Positions 35,763 through 44,612 of a DNA stretch of 64,000 bases are shown in pieces; positions within the stretch are counted from its first letter, which is position 1, and the number at the start of each line of letters is the position of its first letter. Both the position numbers and the translations under genes were made by a program. This DNA comes from Marinomonas agarivorans (GTDB taxonomy: Bacteria > Pseudomonadota > Gammaproteobacteria > Pseudomonadales > Marinomonadaceae). Location: contig NHNK02000012.1 in the NCBI GenBank assembly GCA_002173415.2, positions 13,581-77,580 on the forward strand, in the 5' to 3' direction. The notes under the pieces are model-generated. The model was not told where the DNA came from. It saw nothing but the letters and a program-made list of their open reading frames with translations, and searched no databases.

Positions 35763-37357
35763 GTAATTTATGCTTTATTTTAGGTGATCAGCTTTCCTTC
35801 TCCCTTTCTAGTCTGCAACACATAAACCCAACACAAGATGTCATCCTCATGTGCGAAGTATGGGATGAAGCCACTTATGTTAAACATCACAAAAAGAAAA
35901 TCGCTTTTCTATTCACAGCAATGCGCCACTTTGCAGCCAGCCTACGAGAAAAAGGCTATCAGGTGATATACATCAGGTTAGACGACCCAGAAAATACGGG
36001 CTCATTTCAGGGTGAAGTACAGCGCCTTCTGCAAACTGGCCACTATAATCGTCTTATTGTCACACAACCTGGTGAATATCGCGTGTTAGCCGACATGCAG
36101 CAATGGCAATCACTGTTCAATCTGCCGGTTGATATTCTGCCAGATACCCGATTTTTGTGTTCGATTGAGGAATTCCAACAATGGGCCCAAGGGCGCAAAC
36201 AACTGCGTATGGAATACTTTTATCGAGAGATGCGCAAAAAATACCGCATTCTTATGCAAAATGATGAACCAATTGGTGGCCAATGGAATTACGATGCGGA
36301 AAATCGCAAACCTCCTAGAAAGGGGCTAAACATTCCTGCTCCTTACTCTCGATCAAATGAAGCACAACAGAAATCGCAACACTCTTCTCAACCAATCGCT
36401 CAACCAATCGCTCAACAAGCGATGGCGAGCCAAACCATTCTCCAAGATGTGCTCGCCCTTGTGGCAAAACGATTCAGTGATCACTTTGGTGATTTGGAAC
36501 CGTTTTATTTTGCTGTTACCCGTTCTGAAGCCTTGGAGGTGTTAGCTCAGTTCATCCAACAACGCCTACCCTACTTTGGTGACTATCAAGACGCCATGCT
36601 GCAAGGCGAACCATGGATGTACCATTCTCATATCAGCTTTTATCTAAACTGCGGTCTTTTAGAACCCTTAGAATGCATTCATGCCGCTGAACAAGCCTAT
36701 TTTTCAGGGACAGCATCACTCAATGCGGTAGAAGGCTTTGTGCGCCAAATTTTGGGCTGGCGTGAATACGTGCGTGGTATTTACTGGCTCACCATGCCAA
36801 CCTATAAGGAAGCCAACTTTTTCGAGGCAACACGCCCATTACCTTCCTTCTATTGGCATGCAAAAACCGACATGAACTGTTTGCACCAATGCATTTCTGA
36901 AACCCAACGCCACGCTTATGCCCATCATATTCAACGCCTAATGGTATTAGGTAACTTTGCCTTACTCGCTGGCATCGCTCCCCATGAGGTGAATGAATGG
37001 TTTTTAATTGTGTATGCCGATGCCTACGAATGGGTCGAACTGCCTAACGTTTCTGGCATGATTCTCTTTGCCGATGGTGGTTATCTCGCCAGTAAACCCT
37101 ACGCCGCTGGAGGCAGCTACATCAACAAAATGTCAGACTATTGCAAACAATGCCGTTATAAAGTCACCGTAAAAAATGGCCCAGATGCCTGTCCTTTCAA
37201 CTACCTCTATTGGGACTTTTTAGCGAGAAATCGAGCAAAGCTACAAAGCAATCATCGCCTTGGCATGATGTACAAAACCCTTGATCGCATGAGTGACGAA
37301 AAAAGACGCGCCATCCAACAAGACAGCCAGATTTTTCTTAACCAACTCGATGCTTAA
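35759..37357 (+). CDS. FeS-type bacterial (6-4) photolyase/cryptochrome
   Basis: 532 residues. It starts LCFILGDQLSFSLSSL, typical of the PhrB (FeS-BCP) class. GFVRQILGWREYVRGIYW is the FAD-domain signature. Three cluster cysteines are clear: C462, C465 (CKQC) and C478 (DACPF); the fourth is probably in the LNCGLL/PLEC region. Family members repair (6-4) photoproducts. An unconserved linker near residue 212 holds a 12-bp in-frame tandem repeat. It overlaps the previous photolyase gene. Confidence 0.92.
   Translation: MSNLCFILGDQLSFSLSSLQHINPTQDVILMCEVWDEATYVKHHKKKIAFLFTAMRHFAASLREKGYQVIYIRLDDPENTGSFQGEVQRLLQTGHYNRLIVTQPGEYRVLADMQQWQSLFNLPVDILPDTRFLCSIEEFQQWAQGRKQLRMEYFYREMRKKYRILMQNDEPIGGQWNYDAENRKPPRKGLNIPAPYSRSNEAQQKSQHSSQPIAQPIAQQAMASQTILQDVLALVAKRFSDHFGDLEPFYFAVTRSEALEVLAQFIQQRLPYFGDYQDAMLQGEPWMYHSHISFYLNCGLLEPLECIHAAEQAYFSGTASLNAVEGFVRQILGWREYVRGIYWLTMPTYKEANFFEATRPLPSFYWHAKTDMNCLHQCISETQRHAYAHHIQRLMVLGNFALLAGIAPHEVNEWFLIVYADAYEWVELPNVSGMILFADGGYLASKPYAAGGSYINKMSDYCKQCRYKVTVKNGPDACPFNYLYWDFLARNRAKLQSNHRLGMMYKTLDRMSDEKRRAIQQDSQIFLNQLDA
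36389..36412 (+). repeat. 12-bp in-frame tandem repeat in FeS photolyase linker
   Basis: CAACCAATCGCT occurs twice and is followed by a partial unit. It encodes Q-P-I-A repeated in a linker of the FeS photolyase. Confidence 0.85.
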
Positions 37358-37361
37358 AGAA

Positions 37362-37443
37362 GGTGCCTAGAGCTAGAGAAAGTGCTTAGAGAAAAGTGCT
37401 TAGAGAAAATACCTAGAGAAAGCACCTAGAGAAAGCGCTTAGC
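37362..37443 (+). repeat. 13-14-bp degenerate tandem repeat after the FeS photolyase
   Basis: Units of the form GTGCTTAGAGAAAA recur about six times, starting within 5 bp of the photolyase stop codon and ending just before the DUF2256 start. Confidence 0.9.
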
Positions 37444-37447
37444 AGTT

Positions 37448-37597
37448 ATGAAAATGATTAAAAAACGTCACCTACCACACAAAGTCTGCCCTGTTTGCCA
37501 GCGCCCTTTCACATGGCGCAAAAAATGGGAAAAGGTATGGGACGAGGTAAAGTATTGTTCAAAGGCCTGTGCTCGTAACAGAAAATGCCAGCCATAA
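37448..37597 (+). CDS. DUF2256 zinc-ribbon-like small protein
   Basis: 49 residues. The four cysteines are C14 and C17 (CPVC) and C37 and C41 (CSKAC), with [19 protein letters not shown] between. This is the DUF2256 pattern and probably binds zinc. Function unknown. DUF2256 genes often accompany photolyases, as here. It is separated from the photolyase by the repeat array. Confidence 0.88.
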   Translation: MKMIKKRHLPHKVCPVCQRPFTWRKKWEKVWDEVKYCSKACARNRKCQP

Positions 37598-37732
37598 CAC
37601 TACACCTTACTAATAGAAGAACATATTAGGATCTATTCCTTGACTGTAGCCATGTCGATAATGTCACGACCGCATTTACAAATTTAAAAATGATCACTAT
37701 GCTTATCATTATAGGATATTTTGGTAACTGTA

Positions 37733-38059
37733 ATGATCAAAACGAACCCAACAAAACGCAGTGCAATAGTCTTTCCCAAACATCAAAAGGTGCTGGCGCA
37801 ATTAGGCGAAAATATAAAACTTGCCTATAAACGTCGCGGTTATACCCAAAGCCAACTCTCAGAGCGCACAGGGTTAAGTCGATTAACCATTCGCAAAATT
37901 GAACAAGGTGATACCAAAGTTTCTATTGGCCATTATGTTCTTGTGCTCAGTGTTTTAGGACTAGTAGAAGACTTTGCTCATGTTGCCAGTGACGATGAAC
38001 TCGGTCGCAAATTACAAGATATAAAATTATTACGTAATCAAAAAGGAAAAGCCGAGTGA
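37733..38059 (+). CDS. HipB-like XRE-family antitoxin
   Basis: 108 residues from ATG 37733. A Cro/CI helix-turn-helix covers about 25-80: LGENIKLAYKRRGYTQSQLS, then TGLSRLTIRKIEQG. A tail follows. It resembles HipB, which represses the hipBA operon and neutralises the HipA kinase. The GTG of the hipA remnant overlaps its stop by 4 bp, the usual hipBA layout. Since hipA is gutted here, it survives as a solo antitoxin or regulator. Confidence 0.85.
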   Translation: MIKTNPTKRSAIVFPKHQKVLAQLGENIKLAYKRRGYTQSQLSERTGLSRLTIRKIEQGDTKVSIGHYVLVLSVLGLVEDFAHVASDDELGRKLQDIKLLRNQKGKAE

Positions 38060-38258
38060 GTACAGAAATCTATGTTTTTGCTGATTGGGAGACGTTTTCC
38101 AGCCCTGCCTTAATTGGCACATTACGCTCAACCCTACGGAAGCCAAAAGCATTAAAGATCAGGTACTGGAAAGTGTAAGTAGGTGGCAGGAGGTTGCGAC
38201 AAGCGTCGGCATCAGTCGTAATGAACAAGAATTGATGGCACCGGCATTTAATCTCTAA
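38056..38258 (+). pseudogene. HipA toxin kinase remnant with large internal deletion
   Basis: Starts GTG 38056, overlapping the hipB stop. The first about 23 residues (VSTEIYVFADWE, LIGTL) match the HipA N-terminus. The frame then shifts and the C-terminal end appears: TEAKSIKDQVLESVSRWQEV, then GISRNEQELMAPAFNL and stop at 38258. HipA is normally about 430 residues; the whole kinase core is missing. The junction lies around 38121-38130. It cannot be active. Confidence 0.85.
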
Positions 38259-38302
38259 ACCTCGTCGCGTAAATTGGTGAGGCATACTTGTCCATACCTC
38301 AC

Positions 38303-38435
38303 TCAATTAAACACAATCAAACCCAGTGTTAGGGCAGCAAATACGATCAGGCCAAACTGAAAACCTCGGCCTAATCGTCCTTTTAAATCTTGTCTTAACG
38401 CTTCGTATAAATCTGGAAAGGTGTGCGCAACAAAG
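38303..38435 (-). pseudogene. Possible C-terminal fragment of an unknown membrane protein
   Basis: Minus-strand reading ends DLKGRLGRGFQFGLIVFAAL and LGLIVFN, a plausible C-terminal membrane helix. Upstream the frame runs antisense into the cydB fragment at about 38436, so the gene is cut off. Not recognised; it could be chance. Confidence 0.3.
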
Positions 38436-38436
38436 G

Positions 38437-38830
38437 TTTTGGGATGCGAATGAAACCTGGTTAATTCTCGGTGTTGGTTTGTTGTTGGTTGCGTTCCCAA
38501 TGGCTCTCCCCCATTCCCATACTTACTGCCATCTTGGTTGTCTGGCTATTTTTCTTATTAAGGCGCATCCCGTTAGCGGGTGACAGGTTAAACTGGCTGC
38601 CATTTACCCTAACAATTGGCCTATTTATTCTCAGTTTTTGTGGACTCGCCTACAGCTTTTTGCCCTATATCGTCCCTGAGCAAATGACCATAGTTGAATC
38701 CGCTGCTGCCCCTGACTCCTTGCTCATCATGCTCATTGGCGCTCTTATCGTATTACCTATTTTAGTAAGCTACACCGCACTTTCGTACTATATCTTCCGA
38801 GGGAAAGCCACTGACCTGAGATACGATTAA
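38437..38830 (+). pseudogene. cydB remnant (cytochrome bd oxidase subunit II)
   Basis: The first part (frame of 38326) reads FWDANETWLILGVGLLLVAF, the N-terminal CydB core. The frame then changes near 38510 and continues with the C-terminal third: LPFTLTIGLFILSFCGLAYS, then FLPYIVPEQMTIVESAAAPD and FRGKATDLRYD with stop at 38830. About 150 central residues are missing. No cydA is present. Confidence 0.85.
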
Positions 38831-38923
38831 GTCGAACCTAGATTGAATATAACAAAGGCAATGTAGGCGACTGCTAATAGCTGATAGGAAAGCAAAAGTG
38901 ATGTATGCGGTGAATAGCACGTC

Positions 38924-38950
38924 TAATTACCGCATATTGTGCGGTGATTA
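38924..38950. promoter_or_regulatory. Palindromic operator, copy 1, upstream of fic
   Basis: TAATTACC (38924-38931) and GGTGATTA (38943-38950) flank an 11-bp spacer; the inner TACCGCA/TGCGGTG bases extend the symmetry. Confidence 0.6.
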
Positions 38951-38977
38951 AGTGGATTTTGCGGCGAATAAACCCCA

Positions 38978-39004
38978 TAATTACCTTAAAAAATGCGGTG
39001 ATTA
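38978..39004. promoter_or_regulatory. Palindromic operator, copy 2, at the fic start
   Basis: TAATTACC (38978-38985) and GGTGATTA (38997-39004), again with an 11-bp spacer. It ends 2 bp before the ATG, so a bound protein would block translation or transcription start. Confidence 0.6.
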
Positions 39005-39006
39005 AT

Positions 39007-40110
39007 ATGTGGATTTACGAACATCAAAATTGGCCAAACTTTACATGGAACGCAGAAGCTCTGGCATCTAAGCTGGGTGATATACGGTATCGCCAAGGCC
39101 ACTTGTTGGGGAAAATGAAAGGCCTTGGTTTTGAATTAGCACAAGAAGCTGCTCTTGATATGCTTACCAGCGATGTTGTCAAATCCTCTGCTATAGAAGG
39201 TGAAAATTTGGAACCTAAAGAGGTTCGTTCTTCTATAGCTCGTCGGCTCGGTATTCATATTGCTGGGCTCATCCCTACTAGCCGTGATGTAGAAGGCGTC
39301 GTAGAAATGATGCTAGATGCCACACAAAAGTGCTCCAAGCCTCTGACAAAAGCGCGTCTATTTGATTGGCATGCAGCGTTATTCCCAACAGGACGTAGCG
39401 GCATGTATAAAATTACCGTTGGCGCTTGGCGAACCGTTGAAGCTGGCCCTATGCAAGTTGTTTCCGGTCCGATAGGTAACGAAAAGGTACATTTTGAAGC
39501 GCCAACAGCGGAACGCCTTGAAAAAGAAATGGAGACATTCCTTACATGGCTAGCGCATGAAGATAATACGGATCCAGTGATCAGGGCTGGTATTGCGCAT
39601 TTATGGTTTGTGACGATCCACCCATTTGAAGATGGAAATGGTCGCATTGCTAGAGCAATTGGTGACATGGCATTAGCTCGCGCAGATGGTACATCCGATC
39701 GCTTTTACAGCCTCTCTTCTCAAATCGAAGCCGAACGCAAACACTATTACGATCGACTTGCCGCACAACAATGCGCCACGCCAGATATTACAGAATGGCT
39801 ATCATGGTTTCTGGATTGCCTTGGGCGCGCCATTAGTAGCGCTGAAACAACACTTGGACATGTTTTATTCAAGGCACAACTTTGGCAGAGGATCAACCAA
39901 AAGCCTACCAATGATCGTCAGCGATTAATCATCAACCGTATGCTTGAAGAAAGCTTTGAAGGCTTCATGAACACATCCAAGTATGCCAAGCTGGCCAAGT
40001 GCTCAAATGATACTGCTTTGCGAGACATTCAGGAGCTAAAGAGCCGTGGCATTTTTATACAAAACACCAGCGGCGGACGCAGTACCAGTTATAGGCTACC
40101 AGACCACTAA
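39007..40110 (+). CDS. Fic-family AMPylase with DUF4172 and C-terminal HTH
   Basis: 367 residues from ATG 39007. The N-terminal DUF4172 region (WIYEHQNWPNFTW) contains the inhibitory motif SSAIEGE (Glu64), so this is a self-inhibited class. The catalytic motif HPFEDGNGRIARA has His205. The C-terminal winged helix (about 318-365) contains YAKLAKCSNDTALRDIQELK. Such proteins AMPylate target proteins and may bind their own promoter. Two identical palindromes overlap the start, which fits autoregulation. It sits next to hipB and gene remnants in an accessory patch. Confidence 0.9.
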   Translation: MWIYEHQNWPNFTWNAEALASKLGDIRYRQGHLLGKMKGLGFELAQEAALDMLTSDVVKSSAIEGENLEPKEVRSSIARRLGIHIAGLIPTSRDVEGVVEMMLDATQKCSKPLTKARLFDWHAALFPTGRSGMYKITVGAWRTVEAGPMQVVSGPIGNEKVHFEAPTAERLEKEMETFLTWLAHEDNTDPVIRAGIAHLWFVTIHPFEDGNGRIARAIGDMALARADGTSDRFYSLSSQIEAERKHYYDRLAAQQCATPDITEWLSWFLDCLGRAISSAETTLGHVLFKAQLWQRINQKPTNDRQRLIINRMLEESFEGFMNTSKYAKLAKCSNDTALRDIQELKSRGIFIQNTSGGRSTSYRLPDH

Positions 40111-40170
40111 GGCTAAAATACGCCTTATGAACGCCAAACAGGCGCATTGCCACTTGAGAGGAAAAAATAC

Positions 40171-40202
40171 ATCAATGGACACCCACATCAATGAACACCC
40201 AC
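40171..40202 (+). repeat. 16-bp tandem repeat, 2 units
   Basis: ATCAATGGACACCCAC is followed by ATCAATGAACACCCAC, in the fic-metX gap. Confidence 0.85.
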
Positions 40203-40226
40203 AATTTATCAAAACCAACCTAAAAT

Positions 40227-40247
40227 ACCCTTATTCATAATAAGGGT
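40227..40247 (+). terminator. Hairpin, possible fic terminator
   Basis: ACCCTTATT-CAT-AATAAGGGT forms a perfect 9-bp stem with a 3-nt loop. It is followed by only TTTAA, so termination would be weak. Confidence 0.45.
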
Positions 40248-40341
40248 TTAACAGCAAATAAACCGTGATTTGCTCAAGTCCACTGTGTCTGGATATGGCA
40301 TTAGTAGCATTCATGAACAAAATGGGGAGGCGCGCCCTGTT

Positions 40342-40373
40342 ACGTTACTTGATAAGTGCGTTACTTGATGAGA
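40342..40373 (+). repeat. 16-bp tandem repeat, 2 units, upstream of metX
   Basis: ACGTTACTTGATAAGT is followed by GCGTTACTTGATGAGA. Confidence 0.85.
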
Positions 40374-40448
40374 GCCCAATCAGGCGATACACTGTGCACC
40401 TTCCTTAACCTAATTCATTATTACGCTTAGCAGGACTAGTCAGCCATC

Positions 40449-41648
40449 ATGCCGGACGTCATTCCAGCCGATTCAGTAGGTATTGTTTCCCCTAAGATCG
40501 CTCAATTCGATCAAGCTTTACAGTTAGCCTGCGGCAGAACATTGGCACAGTACCAACTTGTTTATGAAACCTATGGCACACTGAATGCAGAGAAATCCAA
40601 CGCTATTTTGATTTGCCATGCATTAAGTGGTGACCATCATGCGGCTGGCTACCACAGCATGGAAGATAAGAAGCCCGGTTGGTGGGACAGTGCCATTGGC
40701 CCTGATAAGCCAATTGATACCAACCACTTCTTTGTTGTATCACTAAATAATCTAGGTGGCTGTTGCGGTAGTACAGGTCCGACCAGCATCAACCCAGATA
40801 CCCAACAACAATGGGGCGCAGACTTCCCAATGGTCACGGTGGAAGATTGGGTAGAAAGTCAGACCAGACTGGCCGATTTACTAGGAATTGAATGCTTTGC
40901 TGCCATTGTTGGTGGTAGCCTTGGCGGCATGCAGGTTCAACATTGGAGTATTACCCATCCAAATCGTCTTAAAGCCGCTATTGTGATCGCGTCTGCCCCA
41001 AAAATTTCCACGCAAAATATTGCCTTTAATGAAGTGGCTCGCCAGTCCATTCGTCGTGATCCTCACTTTTACGATGGCGATTATGCCAGCCAAGACACGG
41101 TACCCGCTAACGGCCTCGGTTTGGCTCGCATGCTTGGCCATATTACCTATTTATCAACCGATTCCTTGGGGAAAAAGTTTGGCCGTAAAATGCGACATGA
41201 CCATTATCAATACAACTATGATATTGAATTTGAAGTAGAAAGTTACTTACGTTATCAAGGGGAAGCCTTCACCCGCCGTTTCGATGCCAATACCTATATG
41301 TTAATGACCAAAGCATTAGATTATTTTGACCCTGCGGCAAAGACCAATGGCGACCTTGCGAAGGCGCTGGCACCAGCGACCTGTGAATTCCTCTTGGTGT
41401 CGTTTACAACAGATTGGCGCTTCCCACCAGAGCGCAGTGAAGAAATCGTCAATGCCCTAATCAAGGCTGGTAAACATGTGAGTTACGCCAAAATTGAAGC
41501 AAGTGAAGGGCACGATGCGTTTTTGTTCCCACTGCCAAGGTACATGGCAGCATTACGTGGTTTTCTTGATCGCACGAAACAGCGTCTTAACCTGTTGGAA
41601 AACACCACAGCTCACCTAACGTCAGGAGAGAAGCACCATGCGCGCTGA
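40449..41648 (+). CDS. metX: Homoserine O-acyltransferase MetX
   Basis: 399 residues. An alpha/beta hydrolase with nucleophile Ser in GGSLGGMQ (about 158), an oxyanion [10 protein letters not shown] segment and His in SEGHDAFLF near the C-terminus. It acylates homoserine for methionine synthesis. MetX of metXW organisms is often a succinyltransferase, and the acyl donor cannot be read with certainty here. First gene of metX-metW-DUF4426-rdgB-hemW; it overlaps metW by 11 bp. Confidence 0.96.
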   Translation: MPDVIPADSVGIVSPKIAQFDQALQLACGRTLAQYQLVYETYGTLNAEKSNAILICHALSGDHHAAGYHSMEDKKPGWWDSAIGPDKPIDTNHFFVVSLNNLGGCCGSTGPTSINPDTQQQWGADFPMVTVEDWVESQTRLADLLGIECFAAIVGGSLGGMQVQHWSITHPNRLKAAIVIASAPKISTQNIAFNEVARQSIRRDPHFYDGDYASQDTVPANGLGLARMLGHITYLSTDSLGKKFGRKMRHDHYQYNYDIEFEVESYLRYQGEAFTRRFDANTYMLMTKALDYFDPAAKTNGDLAKALAPATCEFLLVSFTTDWRFPPERSEEIVNALIKAGKHVSYAKIEASEGHDAFLFPLPRYMAALRGFLDRTKQRLNLLENTTAHLTSGEKHHAR

Positions 41649-42228
41649 TTTAGAGATCATTAACGAATGGATTAAGCCAAATAGTCGTGTATTGGATTTA
41701 GGCTGCGGTCAAGGCGAATTACTACAACACCTGATTGACCATAAAAATGTGCAAGGTTATGGATTGGAAATTGATCCAGAAAACATCAATACCTGTATAG
41801 AAAAAGGCATTCCCGTTTTGGATCAGGATCTAGACGATGGCATAGATAATTTTGAAAACGCAAGTTTTGACATGGTGATTATGACCCACGCATTACAGCA
41901 ATTCAGGCGTCCCGATTTACTCTTGAATGAAATGTTACGAGTGGGCAAAGAGTGCATTATTACTTTTCCAAATTTTGGTCACTGGCGTAACCGCATCCAC
42001 TTAGGTTTAAAAGGTCGCATGCCGGTATCCGAGTTTTTACCTTATAATTGGTATGACACGCCAAACATTCACTTTTGTACCTTTAATGATTTCGAAATAC
42101 TTTGCCGAGAACATAACATTAACATAGTGCAATCCGCCGCGGTTGACAGCAAACTCCGCAATCATTGGTGGCTTAATGCACTCCCAAATTTACTGAGCGA
42201 AACGGCGATTTTTCACGTTAGTAGGTAA
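41638..42228 (+). CDS. metW: Methionine biosynthesis protein MetW
   Basis: 196 residues. A methyltransferase-like fold with [15 protein letters not shown] (SAM site), followed by the family's [10 protein letters not shown] and [11 protein letters not shown]. MetW is needed for full MetX activity in several bacteria. Overlap with metX indicates coupled translation. Confidence 0.96.
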   Translation: MRADLEIINEWIKPNSRVLDLGCGQGELLQHLIDHKNVQGYGLEIDPENINTCIEKGIPVLDQDLDDGIDNFENASFDMVIMTHALQQFRRPDLLLNEMLRVGKECIITFPNFGHWRNRIHLGLKGRMPVSEFLPYNWYDTPNIHFCTFNDFEILCREHNINIVQSAAVDSKLRNHWWLNALPNLLSETAIFHVSR

Positions 42229-42241
42229 AGAGAGGAAAAAC

Positions 42242-42679
42242 ATGAAGAACATTATTTACTCCGTCATACTCACTTTTTTCACCATCACCCCTGTTATGGC
42301 AGATGAAGCAAAATTTGGCGATTACACCCTCAACTACACAGTATTTGAGTCCACATTTCTACAACCCAACATTGCGCAGCAATATGGGTTCACCCGCAGT
42401 AAAAACAAAGGGCTACTCAATGTCGCACTGATTAAAGAACGATCAGGCAAATTACCCCTATCTGTGCCAGCGGTTGTCACTGCGAAAGTACGAAATTTGC
42501 TGGGCCAAATTGTGACACTGGAATTCACCACCATCAAAGAAGGCGACGCCATTTATTACATAGCGCCTTTTAGCAAAACAGACGATGAAATTCTAAAGTT
42601 TGAAATCACGGCTCGACTCAATGCCAATAGCCCAGCCATGACAGTCAACACCCAAAAACACCTTTACGTTGACCGATAA
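42242..42679 (+). CDS. DUF4426 periplasmic protein
   Basis: 145 residues. A signal peptide ending VMA/DE (about 1-20) is followed by a short beta-rich domain with FGDYTLNYTVFESTFL and a C-terminal QKHLYVDR. Function unknown. DUF4426 genes sit between metW and rdgB in pseudomonads and relatives, as here. Confidence 0.88.
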   Translation: MKNIIYSVILTFFTITPVMADEAKFGDYTLNYTVFESTFLQPNIAQQYGFTRSKNKGLLNVALIKERSGKLPLSVPAVVTAKVRNLLGQIVTLEFTTIKEGDAIYYIAPFSKTDDEILKFEITARLNANSPAMTVNTQKHLYVDR

Positions 42680-42688
42680 GAGAGCATT

Positions 42689-43297
42689 ATGATGAAAAAT
42701 ACCATTGTTCTTGCCAGTGATAACGCCGGTAAAATCCAAGAATTCAACGAAATGCTGCATGAGCTAGGCATCGAAGTAAAACCACAAGGCGAATTTAACG
42801 TTACCGAAGCAGAGGAAACAGGCCTAACCTTTATTGAAAATGCCATCCTCAAAGCACGTAACGCCTGTGCACAAACTGGCCTACCAGCAATTGGCGATGA
42901 CTCAGGCATTGAAGTGGATTATTTGCAAGGCGCACCAGGTATTTATTCAGCACGTTTTGCAGGCGAGCACGGCAACAATGCGGCCAACAATGATTTGCTG
43001 CTGGAAAAAATGCAAGGTGTCCCAACGGAACAAAGGAGCGCTCGCTTTCAGTGTGTACTTGCCTTTATGCGCCACGAAAACGACCCAACCCCACTCGTCT
43101 TTCAAGGCACGTGGGAAGGCTCGATTCTAACCGAAATTCAAGGCAAACACGGCTTTGGTTATGACCCAGTCTTTTATGTGGCAGACCGAGATTGCAGTGC
43201 CGCCATGTTAACCAAAGACGAAAAAAACAGCCTTAGCCACCGCTCTATTGCCCTAAAACAACTGTTAGACGCCTTGCGCACTCGTGATCTTTTATGA
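42689..43297 (+). CDS. rdgB: dITP/XTP pyrophosphatase RdgB
   Basis: 202 residues. IVLASDNAGKIQEF at the N-terminus, IGDDSGIEVDYLQGAPGIYS in the middle and GFGYDPVFY near the C-terminus identify the family. It removes non-canonical purine triphosphates from the nucleotide pool. Its stop overlaps the hemW start by 4 bp. Confidence 0.97.
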   Translation: MMKNTIVLASDNAGKIQEFNEMLHELGIEVKPQGEFNVTEAEETGLTFIENAILKARNACAQTGLPAIGDDSGIEVDYLQGAPGIYSARFAGEHGNNAANNDLLLEKMQGVPTEQRSARFQCVLAFMRHENDPTPLVFQGTWEGSILTEIQGKHGFGYDPVFYVADRDCSAAMLTKDEKNSLSHRSIALKQLLDALRTRDLL

Positions 43298-44484
43298 CAC
43301 CAGAGCAAAATACGCCAAAGGTTGATTTGCTACCGCCTTTGAGTCTTTACATACATCTGCCTTGGTGTGTTAAAAAGTGCCCCTATTGCGATTTTAATTC
43401 CCATCAAGCCGATCGTTTCACTCACAATAACGCCCTACCAGAGCAAGACTATCTAAAACAGCTTTTATCGGACCTCGAGGTCGATAAGCCGTATGTGCAA
43501 GGCCGCCCAATAAAAAGCATTTTTTTTGGTGGCGGGACACCCAGCTTAATGAGCGCCGACTTTTACTATCAACTGATGGCTGAACTGCAACAAACTTTAA
43601 CCTTTTGCGATGATATAGAGATCACCATGGAAGCCAATCCTGGCACCTTTGAACAAGAGAAGTTTCGCCACTTTCGCCAAGCAGGTATTAACCGCTTATC
43701 GATTGGCATTCAAAGTTTTCAGCCAAACCTGTTAACAACCCTAGGAAGAATCCACAACCGCGACGAAGCCATTCGCGCTGTGGATAAATCTCGCCAAGCG
43801 GGCTTCGATAATATCAACATTGACTTGATGCATGGCCTCCCCGATCAATCCATAGAGCAAGCAATGGCAGATTTAACGACAGCCATTGATTTGCAGCCAG
43901 AACATCTCTCTTGGTATCAATTAACGATTGAGCCTAATACCGAGTTTTTTCGCCGGCCACCCACCTTACCTGCGGATCAGATATTGTGGGATATTCAAGA
44001 TGCGGGGCAGACGTTGCTAGCGCAAAAAGGCTATCGACATTACGAAGTCTCTGCCTATGCACAAGCAAATAAGCAGGCGCAACATAACCTGAATTACTGG
44101 CGTTTTGGCGATTATTTAGGCTTAGGTGCAGGTGCTCATGGCAAAATCACCTTAGCGGATGGACAACTATTTCGCACCCGAAAAACACGGCATCCAAACC
44201 ATTACCTGCAAACATTGCCAGAGTCATTAACGATCAAAGACGCCATATTAACCGACGACATGCCATTAGAATTTATGATGAATCGATTGCGACTGTTTGA
44301 ATCTTTTGCCTTGACCGACTATGAGTTATTTTGCCAGCAAGCCATTCCAGAGACGCTACTCACTCAATTAAATCGTGCCGTCGAAATGGGCTTACTTGCT
44401 AAAACAGATTGGGAGAAACAACAAATCATGACAACGGAAAAAGGCAAGCAATTCTTGAATGAACTCCTAGAGTTATTCGTATAA
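43294..44484 (+). CDS. hemW: Radical-SAM haem chaperone HemW
   Basis: 396 residues. The radical-SAM cysteines are C25, C29 and C32 (WCVKKCPYC). FFGGGTPSLM, RLSIGIQSFQ and the C-terminal HemN-like domain with GLGAGAHG follow. Formerly called an oxygen-independent coproporphyrinogen oxidase, it is now viewed as a haem-transfer protein. It is the last gene of the met operon. A diverged fragment of its own 3' half lies 0.8 kb downstream. Confidence 0.95.
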   Translation: MTPEQNTPKVDLLPPLSLYIHLPWCVKKCPYCDFNSHQADRFTHNNALPEQDYLKQLLSDLEVDKPYVQGRPIKSIFFGGGTPSLMSADFYYQLMAELQQTLTFCDDIEITMEANPGTFEQEKFRHFRQAGINRLSIGIQSFQPNLLTTLGRIHNRDEAIRAVDKSRQAGFDNINIDLMHGLPDQSIEQAMADLTTAIDLQPEHLSWYQLTIEPNTEFFRRPPTLPADQILWDIQDAGQTLLAQKGYRHYEVSAYAQANKQAQHNLNYWRFGDYLGLGAGAHGKITLADGQLFRTRKTRHPNHYLQTLPESLTIKDAILTDDMPLEFMMNRLRLFESFALTDYELFCQQAIPETLLTQLNRAVEMGLLAKTDWEKQQIMTTEKGKQFLNELLELFV

Positions 44485-44612
44485 AGTAAAAAAACAACAG
44501 ATGGCGATCATTGTCGCAACTCACTCCCCGTTATTTACTTAATTTCACTGTTGTTATATAGAATATAGTTATATCATCAAAAGAACCTATTGGTTTTTTT
44601 AAAAGGATAGTT

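Larger units (their letters stand above)
38906..39013 (+). repeat. 54-bp tandem duplication upstream of fic
   Basis: 38906-38959 and 38960-39016 are diverged copies. Both begin TGCGG(T/C)GAATA, contain TAATTACC and TGCGGTGATTAA, and end GTGGATTT. The second copy includes the real start codon and first codons of the Fic gene. Confidence 0.8.
40111..40448. other. fic-metX intergenic region
   Basis: 338 bp without a convincing gene. It holds two 16-bp tandem duplications and the hairpin at 40227-40247. No SAM or SAH riboswitch motif and no MetJ box was recognised before metX. Confidence 0.6.

Noticed and set aside
37631-37732. Classical HipB operators (TATCC-N8-GGATA) upstream of hipB
   Set aside because: Only partial matches (TATC, AGGATA) with wrong spacing were seen.
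38303-38500. Minus-strand 65-residue gene
   Set aside because: Its first third runs antisense through the cydB fragment; at most the C-terminal part is a remnant of something else.
40111-40448. Methionine riboswitch or MetJ boxes upstream of metX
   Set aside because: No AGACGTCT-type repeats and no SAM/SAH riboswitch core found.
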